Origin: Bryobacterales bacterium
GTDB lineage: Bacteria; Acidobacteriota; Terriglobia; Bryobacterales; Bryobacteraceae
NCBI GenBank assembly: GCA_016789785.1
Contig: JAEUQE010000308.1
Coordinates: forward strand, 1-8,326
Direction of reading: 5' to 3'
DNA: 8,326 nt
Shown: in pieces, positions 1 through 4,994 of the stretch
Numbering within the stretch: position 1 is the first letter of the stretch
Layout: every line of letters starts with the position of its first letter
Notes under the pieces: model-generated
Databases searched by the model: none
The model's input: only the letters and a program-made list of their open reading frames with translations
What the model was told of the DNA's origin: nothing
Program-made: the position numbers and the translations under genes

Positions 1-326
1 CCACCGCGCACGAAGTCCTCAAACGCCTTCTGTGTCACCGGAGGCCACACGCTTCCTCCTCCGAAATCCGAATAGTTCGAGATCACGACATCGTACTTTC
101 GGAACTCGGGTTGAAAGCCGCTGATGTCCGCGCCCTTCGGCGGGCTGGTCGCGACATCGACCGTGAACATCCCCGTATCTTCGAGAGCTTTCTTCAGTAC
201 GGGCGTGGTGAGTTGCCATTGATGGTTGTTCTGCCCGTCGACGATCAGGGCCTTCTGTGGAGCTGCGTTCGAGATTGCCGTAAGCGCCCCGCAAGCGAGT
301 AATAGGAATGCAATGGAAGTCCGCAT
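1..326 (-). CDS. ThuA-domain secreted protein, 5' part only (3' end off the window)
   Basis: The minus-strand frame from ATG at 326 is open for 108 codons to the window edge. It begins with a signal-peptide-like stretch: Arg2, then a hydrophobic run at about residues 4-18, with a possible cleavage near SNA|AP at residue 21. The mature part opens with ALIVDGQNNHQW (26-37) followed by TPVLKKALEDTG. Further on are FTVDVATSPP, KYDVVISNY (78-85) and WPPVTQKAFEDFVRGG. This is the start of the ThuA-like fold (trehalose-utilisation / glutamine-amidotransferase-like), common as secreted proteins of uncertain function in acidobacteria and planctomycetes. The substrate is unknown. No convincing Shine-Dalgarno precedes the ATG. 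A TAGAAT hexamer at 340-335 would give an almost leaderless mRNA, but no -35 supports it. LLAC at residues 9-12 resembles a lipobox, but the hydrophobic region before it is short. The gene is divergent from the GAPDH gene. Confidence 0.82.
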   Translation of the reverse strand, partial: MRTSIAFLLLACGALTAISNAAPQKALIVDGQNNHQWQLTTPVLKKALEDTGMFTVDVATSPPKGADISGFQPEFRKYDVVISNYSDFGGGSVWPPVTQKAFEDFVRG

Positions 327-355
327 CAGTCAAGATTCTACGCGCTTTCGCAGCG

Positions 356-383
356 TTTTGGGAGAGCCCCGATCTGATAGAAT
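356..383 (+). promoter_or_regulatory. Candidate extended -10 promoter for the GAPDH gene
   Basis: TGATAGAAT at 375-383 matches an extended sigma-70 -10 element (TGN plus TAGAAT, five of six bases of TATAAT). The -35 region is poor: TTTTGG at 356-361 gives a 16-base spacer, and TTGGGA at 358-363 would be only 14 bases away. Extended -10 promoters tolerate a weak -35. Transcription would start near 390 and leave a leader of about 125 bases. Confidence 0.45.
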
Positions 384-388
384 GAAAG

Positions 389-1522
<1,134 letters not shown>

Positions 1523-1530
1523 TCCAAGGC

Positions 1531-1547
1531 GGGGCGCGTTGCGCTCC
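1531..1547 (+). other. Small hairpin just after the GAPDH stop codon
   Basis: Seven pairs (six Watson-Crick and one G-U) form between 1531-1537 and 1541-1547 around a GTT loop. No T-tract follows. It lies 8 bases after the stop, just upstream of the main terminator. It may protect the 3' end or be incidental in GC-rich sequence. Confidence 0.35.
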
Positions 1548-1570
1548 ACTGTGCAGCAAAAAAAATTGAG

Positions 1571-1615
1571 ACTCCCGTGCACCTGGGGCCACTAGTTGCA
1601 CGGGAGTTTTCTTTT
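1571..1615 (+). terminator. Intrinsic terminator of the GAPDH gene, overlapping the next gene's start
   Basis: A perfect 11-bp stem pairs 1571-1581 (ACTCCCGTGCA) with 1597-1607 (TGCACGGGAGT) around a 15-base loop. It is followed by TTTTCTTTTT (1607-1616). An eight-A run at 1558-1565 precedes the stem, so it could also terminate from the other strand. The right arm contains GGGAG (1602-1606), which sits 8 bases before the TTG start of the RecA-like gene. Confidence 0.9.
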
Positions 1616-2418
1616 TGATCGCAACACTGAGCACCATCTCCACCGGCATTCCGGCCGTGGATGCAATGATGGGTGGCGGCCTTCCGCGCCGGCACCTCAC
1701 GGAACTGTACGGGCCCGCCGATTGTGGCAAGACTACGATTGCCCTGAACTGGATTGCCGCGGCACAGCGATGCGCCCATACCGCGGTATATGTGGACGCC
1801 GAGCGTAAGTTCGACGCCAAGTGGGCGGGGTTGTGCGGCGTACACCTTGAGGATTTGGTGCTGGTGCAACCCGACAATGGCAGCCAAGCCCTGGCCATGG
1901 CCGAGTCGCTGATGCGTACCTTCACGGTCGACCTGCTGGTGATCGATTCGATTGCCGCTCTCGCTCCCGATTCGGAGGAACTCCCCTTTGCCGACGACGG
2001 CCAACTCGATGCGCACACCGAACTGGTCACTCGCACCTTGCGTAAGCTACGCCACATTGCCGAACGTGCGTGTACCGCCCTCGTGGCGGTGAATCAGATG
2101 CGAAGCCGTTTGCGCCCCGGTATGCCGGAGACTTCTTCGGCCGGCCGGGCGTTGGGCCTGCACTCCGCCATTCGCCTTCGGGTCCGGCGGGAAGGGAACG
2201 AAATCCGCTTTTCGTCGATCAAGAACCGTCTTGCGGACCCGTTTCAGGACGCATGTGTGCTGCTGGATGGAGCGCGTATCGTGGAAGCCCCACAACGAAG
2301 CCCGATTCCCGAGGGATGGAGGCCCGAGCCCATGACGTCCAGCCCGCGATTCAACGTTGCCACCGATAGCGGGCCAGGGAAGCGAGTCCCGGCCTACCGG
2401 GTGGCCAAAACAGGATAG
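1615..2418 (+). CDS. Short RecA-like ATPase (RecA core without N- and C-terminal domains)
   Basis: The product has 267 residues, against roughly 340-355 for housekeeping RecA. The core is clearly RecA-like: STGIPAVDAMMGGGLPRRH; Walker A GPADCGKT (33-40; RecA usually has GPESSGKT); DAE with the presumed catalytic Glu63; QPDNGSQAL (85-93); Walker B DLLVIDS (106-112); NQMRSRL (160-166); PETSSAGRAL (171-180); and IKNRLADPF (202-210). RecA's N-terminal polymerisation helix is absent. The L1 segment is divergent (EELPFADDGQ), L2 is about two residues shorter, and the C-terminal domain is replaced by a Pro/Arg-rich tail. The start is TTG at 1615: GGGAG lies 8 bases upstream, and later ATG codons (1666, 1669) would delete a core strand. 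It is probably a RecA paralogue acting on DNA, though ImuA-like or regulatory roles are possible. No imuB or dnaE2 is nearby and no separate promoter was found. Confidence 0.87.
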   Translation: MIATLSTISTGIPAVDAMMGGGLPRRHLTELYGPADCGKTTIALNWIAAAQRCAHTAVYVDAERKFDAKWAGLCGVHLEDLVLVQPDNGSQALAMAESLMRTFTVDLLVIDSIAALAPDSEELPFADDGQLDAHTELVTRTLRKLRHIAERACTALVAVNQMRSRLRPGMPETSSAGRALGLHSAIRLRVRREGNEIRFSSIKNRLADPFQDACVLLDGARIVEAPQRSPIPEGWRPEPMTSSPRFNVATDSGPGKRVPAYRVAKTG

Positions 2419-2440
2419 GATCGAAATGTTTTATCGCGGG

Positions 2441-2505
2441 AGGCCCGAAAAATGGGCCTCTGAAGCACCCTCAGTGCACGAAACCGCCATTTTTCAGGCT
2501 TTTTT
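2441..2505 (+). terminator. Probable terminator after the RecA-like gene, with a competing hairpin
   Basis: Bases 2443-2455 pair with 2487-2499 in a 13-position stem with one C-A mismatch. A six-T run (2500-2505) follows directly, which is the layout of an intrinsic terminator with a long loop. The loop holds a small 4-bp GCAC/GTGC hairpin (2465-2477). A shorter perfect 7-bp stem (GAGGCCC 2440-2446 with GGGCCTC 2454-2460) uses the same left-arm bases, so the two folds exclude each other. Confidence 0.6.
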
Positions 2506-2517
2506 GCGATTTCCCCC

Positions 2518-2546
2518 TTTACATCGTTCCGTGGATTCCTTATCAT
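2518..2546 (+). promoter_or_regulatory. Sigma-70 promoter of the HU gene
   Basis: TTTACA (2518-2523) and TATCAT (2541-2546) each match the consensus at five of six positions and are separated by exactly 17 bases. The predicted start near 2553 leaves a leader of about 133 bases before HU. This is among the best promoter matches in the window and lies just after a terminator. Confidence 0.75.
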
Positions 2547-2552
2547 GAGGAT

Positions 2553-2685
2553 GCGTTGGGCACGGAAACGCCGGTTTCCCTGCCAGGTGCCGCGTTTTCC
2601 GGCAGGGCTGTGCCTGTCTGGAAAAGGTGGTGCCACACGATGATGAAGACCTAGCATGTTCATTTTGGGAGGATCGTAAATACAC
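2553..2685 (+). other. Structured 5' leader of the HU mRNA, with its ribosome binding site
   Basis: Two tandem hairpins can form together. The first pairs 2559-2569 with 2574-2584: ten pairs, one C-C mismatch and a GCCG loop. It begins about six bases from the predicted 5' end. The second pairs 2595-2606 with 2613-2625: twelve pairs, one bulged T and a 6-base loop. An alternative stem, CCCTGCC (2578-2584) with GGCAGGG (2601-2607), would break both. The Shine-Dalgarno GGGAGGA (2667-2673) lies outside these stems, with a rather long 12-13-base spacing to ATG. No known riboswitch is recognised. Confidence 0.5.
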
Positions 2686-2985
2686 ATGGCCGATCGCATG
2701 ACGCAATCTCAGTTGATCAAGGAACTCGCCGAAACTTGTGAAGTAACGAACAAGATCGCAAAGGCGATGCTCGAAACGTATGCTTCCATCGCTGTCCGCG
2801 AGACGAAGAAGACGGGTCAGTTCGTACTTCCCGGCGTCGGCAAACTTGTTCGTCAGGAGCGCAAGGCTCGCATGGGCCGCAACCCCTCCACGGGCGAGCA
2901 GATCAAGATCCCAGCCAAGAAGGTGGTAAAGTTCCGCGTCGCGAAAGCGGTGAAAGACGCAATCGTGCCGCCGAAGAAGAAGTAA
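2686..2985 (+). CDS. hup: HU-family histone-like DNA-binding protein
   Basis: This is a nucleoid-associated dimeric protein that binds and bends DNA without strong sequence specificity. The 99-residue product has the HU/IHF layout. A helical part (SQLIKELAETCEVTNKIAKAMLE) is followed by the beta saddle LPGVGKLV (48-55). The DNA-binding arm carries GRNPSTGE (64-71), whose Pro67 is the usual intercalating residue. The end is VVKFRVAKAVKDAI plus a short lysine tail (PPKKK) that may add DNA contacts. ATG 2686 is chosen because GGGAGGA lies at 2667-2673. An internal ATG at 2698 would also give a normal HU N-terminus but is 25 bases from that site. The gene appears monocistronic, with its own promoter and terminator. 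It is HU rather than clearly IHF, since no partner subunit is visible. Confidence 0.95.
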   Translation: MADRMTQSQLIKELAETCEVTNKIAKAMLETYASIAVRETKKTGQFVLPGVGKLVRQERKARMGRNPSTGEQIKIPAKKVVKFRVAKAVKDAIVPPKKK

Positions 2986-3034
2986 CGGCTGGATTCCAGA
3001 CAGAGCCGCCGGAGTCAACCGGCACAAGAACACG

Positions 3035-3066
3035 AAACCCCGCGGAGAAGCCTCTCGCGGGGTTTT
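3035..3066 (+). terminator. Terminator of HU, probably shared with the convergent tatA
   Basis: AAACCCCGCG (3035-3044) pairs perfectly with CGCGGGGTTT (3056-3065) around an 11-base loop, and TTTTCGATTTCC runs from 3063. On the opposite strand the stem is followed by a weaker TTTCGTGTTCTT. It lies between the convergent HU and tatA genes, so it can plausibly serve both. Confidence 0.87.
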
Positions 3067-3129
3067 CGATTTCCTTAGATAGATCCGAATCGATGCGCCG
3101 CCACAACTTGCGGGCAGCCCAGGGAAGCG

Positions 3130-3297
3130 CTATGCCTGCTTCTTTTCTTCGGTTTTTTCCTCGCTCTTGAGAGCGTTCTTAAAGTTACGGATGCCCTCAC
3201 CCAGTCCCTTTGCCACCTCTGGGATCTTGCGACCGCCAAACATCAGCAGAGCGACAGCCAGGATCAGGACTAGCTCCATAGGACCAATCGATCTCAT
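3130..3297 (-). CDS. tatA: Sec-independent (twin-arginine) translocase subunit TatA/TatE
   Basis: This is the small membrane protein that polymerises to form the Tat export pore for folded proteins. The 55 residues show the full family layout. A short N-terminus carries IGPMEL (4-9). It is followed by one membrane helix (about 8-20, LVLILAVALLMF), the FGG hinge (20-22), the amphipathic helix KIPEVAKGLGEGIRNFKNALK (24-44), and a charged Lys/Glu tail. ATG at 3297 is supported by AGGGAGG about 4 bases upstream. The frame is open further upstream to 3591 but that part overlaps maf and has no family similarity. Neither tatB nor tatC is adjacent. A near-consensus promoter sits just upstream, so tatA need not depend on maf transcription. 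Confidence 0.95.
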   Translation of the reverse strand: MRSIGPMELVLILAVALLMFGGRKIPEVAKGLGEGIRNFKNALKSEEKTEEKKQA

Positions 3298-3326
3298 TGG
3301 GCCTCCCTTTCGTATTCGACCCTTCC

Positions 3327-3356
3327 ATTGTATGAGCAGGTTTTTCCTGGCGTCAA
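3327..3356 (-). promoter_or_regulatory. Sigma-70 promoter of tatA
   Basis: On the minus strand TTGACG (3356-3351) and TACAAT (3332-3327) each match the consensus at five of six positions, with an 18-base spacer. Transcription would start near 3320, about 23 bases before the tatA ATG. It lies in the 97-base gap after maf. Confidence 0.75.
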
Positions 3357-3394
3357 CCGGGGTTGGACCCAGGACACGGCCTGAACAAGGCCGC

Positions 3395-3988
3395 TCAATC
3401 CCGATCCTGCCCTCTCGCCAGCGCCCCATCCCCGGGCTGGATCCCCAGTGCCCGCAGGTGCCGGTCCACCAACTCCACAGGTAGTCCCACCACATTGAAG
3501 AAGCAACCTTCAATCCGCTCCACGAAGCGCGAAGCCCGGCCCTGGATGGCATACCCGCCGGCTTTGTCCATTGGCTCCCCCGACCTGACATACTCCAGGA
3601 TCTCGTCGCTCCCCAGCCGCCGGAACACTACCTTCGTTTCCGCGACATCCACCACCGTCCGCTCGGTCGTCCGCAGGCAGATGCCGCTCAGTACCAGGTG
3701 CTCGCGGCCCGAGAGGAGCTTCAGCATTTCCCCGGCATGCGCGAAATCCGCCGGTTTGCCGAACACCGTTCCGTCGAGCACCACCTCGGTATCCGCCGCC
3801 AGAATCAACTCTCCCGGCTGCATGGGGACAGCGAAAGCCTTCTCCCGGGCCAGCCGCGAAACATAGTCTCTGGGTGACTCGCCAGGTTGCTGTTCCTCCA
3901 CAACCCCGCTGGTTCGTACCGAGAACGCGTAGCCCGCGTTTTGAAGGAGTTGCTGTCTCCGAGGAGATTGGGATGCCAGGATGATCAC
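3395..3988 (-). CDS. maf: Maf/YhdE-type nucleoside triphosphate pyrophosphatase
   Basis: This cytoplasmic house-cleaning enzyme hydrolyses non-canonical or excess nucleotides (dTTP/UTP in the YhdE subfamily) to monophosphates. The 197-residue product has the signature LASQSPRRQQLL (4-15), AADTEVV with the likely catalytic Asp66, FGKP, and DKAGGYAIQG, then FVERIEGCFFNVVGLPV. SPRR together with the AIQG motif points to the YhdE group rather than the YceF (m7GTP) group. The frame is open to a TTG at 4051, but the added residues are not Maf-like and span a perfect TATAAT at 4037-4032. GTG at 3988 is therefore chosen, giving MIILASQSPRR. No clear Shine-Dalgarno precedes it. The C-terminal tail after LRALGI is short and unconserved. 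tatA follows on the same strand. Confidence 0.93.
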   Translation of the reverse strand: MIILASQSPRRQQLLQNAGYAFSVRTSGVVEEQQPGESPRDYVSRLAREKAFAVPMQPGELILAADTEVVLDGTVFGKPADFAHAGEMLKLLSGREHLVLSGICLRTTERTVVDVAETKVVFRRLGSDEILEYVRSGEPMDKAGGYAIQGRASRFVERIEGCFFNVVGLPVELVDRHLRALGIQPGDGALARGQDRD

Positions 3989-4031
3989 GGAATCTAGCCC
4001 GAAGGGGTAATGGTAATAGCCTTCGAAGCCG

Positions 4032-4037
4032 ATTATA
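4032..4037 (-). promoter_or_regulatory. -10 box of the maf promoter
   Basis: A perfect TATAAT reads on the minus strand from 4037 to 4032. No good -35 is seen at the 17-18-base spacing, where the sequence is TCCTCC/TTCCTC, the complement of the protease gene's Shine-Dalgarno region. Transcription would start near 4025, giving a 37-base leader to the GTG at 3988. Confidence 0.5.
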
Positions 4038-4039
4038 CT
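4034..4039 (+). promoter_or_regulatory. -10 box of the protease/hydrolase operon promoter
   Basis: TATACT (five of six consensus bases) at 4034-4039 would start transcription near 4046, about 25 bases before the protease ATG. The -35 position (TGGTAA at 4011-4016) is weak, suggesting an activator or an alternative sigma factor. The box shares four bases with the opposing maf -10 box. Confidence 0.45.
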
Positions 4040-4070
4040 GAAACGATCCAACTAGGAGGAACCCGTTCGA

Positions 4071-4985
4071 ATGTTTCGTAGTGCACTGGCCGCTCTCGTT
4101 CTCTTAGGCTGCGCTTTCCGCGCGGACGCCATCGTGGTAACCGGCGCCAATCCGAACGATCCGCTCTATCAGTCGCCGGCGACAGGCGTTTCGTTCCTGT
4201 CCATCGCTGGGGGCGGCGCCTGCAGTGGTGCGCTCCTTGGCACCGGCCAGCATATTCTCACTGCTGCCCACTGCGTGATAAACGCCACGGGTCCCACTGC
4301 CGCAACCGCACGTTTTGAAACGGGGTTGGGTACGTTAAACTACGCCTCCACCAACATCCTCTTTCATCCCAGCTTTGACAACGCCAACATTCTTGCGGGC
4401 TTCGATATTGCCATCATCTACCTCGGGCTGACCGTGGATGCCAGTATTGACCGCTATCCGATCTTCACCAATTCGACCGAGTTGGGTCAGGTCGGAATCG
4501 TCGCTGGTTGGGGCCGTGAAGGTACGGGCGCGACGGGCGGTAACGGTGGCAGTTCCGGAAACGGGCGGCGGCAGGGAGAAAACGAGATCGACCAGATCCT
4601 CAATGGAAACATCCTCCTTTTCGATTTCGACAATGGCCTGAGCGCGCAGAACTCGCTCGGCGGAACGGGCCGTGGAAACCTGGAAGTGAGTACCTATCGC
4701 GGCGACTCCGGAGGCCCGACCTTCATCGGCGGCCAGATCGCCGGAATTCACTCCTTCATCAGTTGCGTGGTGGCGAACCCCAGCGACACCACTTGTCAGT
4801 CACCGCCTGACATCGATACGGTGATCAACGGCACCTTCGGCGAGCGTTTCGGAGACACCCGCGTTTCGAACTACACCAGTTGGATCAACGGCGCCATTGC
4901 GGATGTCCCCGAGCCCGGCACCTATTTCACGGCCTTCGCCGGCCTCGCTGCGATCCTGTTGCGCGCCCGCAAACAACGCGGATAG
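4071..4985 (+). CDS. Secreted trypsin-like (S1) serine protease with PEP-CTERM sorting signal
   Basis: This is an exported endopeptidase of the chymotrypsin fold, 304 residues. A signal peptide (1-20) ends at RADA|IVV. The catalytic triad is complete: His67 in LTAAHC, Asp112 in FDIAII and Ser213 in GDSGGP. Cys51 and Cys68 match the classic disulfide next to the active His. The residue six before Ser213, which sets S1-pocket charge, is Ser207 rather than Asp, arguing against trypsin-like Lys/Arg preference. A Gly-rich loop (151-168) is inserted. The C-terminus is a PEP-CTERM tag: VPEPGT (279-284), a membrane helix (about 285-297) and RARKQRG. This implies processing by an exosortase encoded elsewhere and delivery to the envelope or extracellular matrix. 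TAGGAGGA (4053-4060) lies 10 bases before ATG. It is first in a likely operon with the hydrolase fusion. Confidence 0.93.
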   Translation: MFRSALAALVLLGCAFRADAIVVTGANPNDPLYQSPATGVSFLSIAGGGACSGALLGTGQHILTAAHCVINATGPTAATARFETGLGTLNYASTNILFHPSFDNANILAGFDIAIIYLGLTVDASIDRYPIFTNSTELGQVGIVAGWGREGTGATGGNGGSSGNGRRQGENEIDQILNGNILLFDFDNGLSAQNSLGGTGRGNLEVSTYRGDSGGPTFIGGQIAGIHSFISCVVANPSDTTCQSPPDIDTVINGTFGERFGDTRVSNYTSWINGAIADVPEPGTYFTAFAGLAAILLRARKQRG

Positions 4986-4994
4986 ACTGCGGGA

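Noticed and set aside
291..302. Lipoprotein signal (LLAC) in the ThuA-domain protein
   Set aside because: The hydrophobic stretch before Cys12 is short, Leu at -2 is uncommon, and a normal signal peptidase site near residue 21 fits better.
2494..3033. Minus-strand 179-codon frame opposite HU
   Set aside because: HU is clear on the plus strand with its promoter, ribosome site and terminator; the reverse frame shows no motif.
3378..3392. Hairpin GGCCT/AGGCC just after maf as a possible maf terminator
   Set aside because: The stem is only 5 bp and no T-tract follows on the minus strand, so it was not called.
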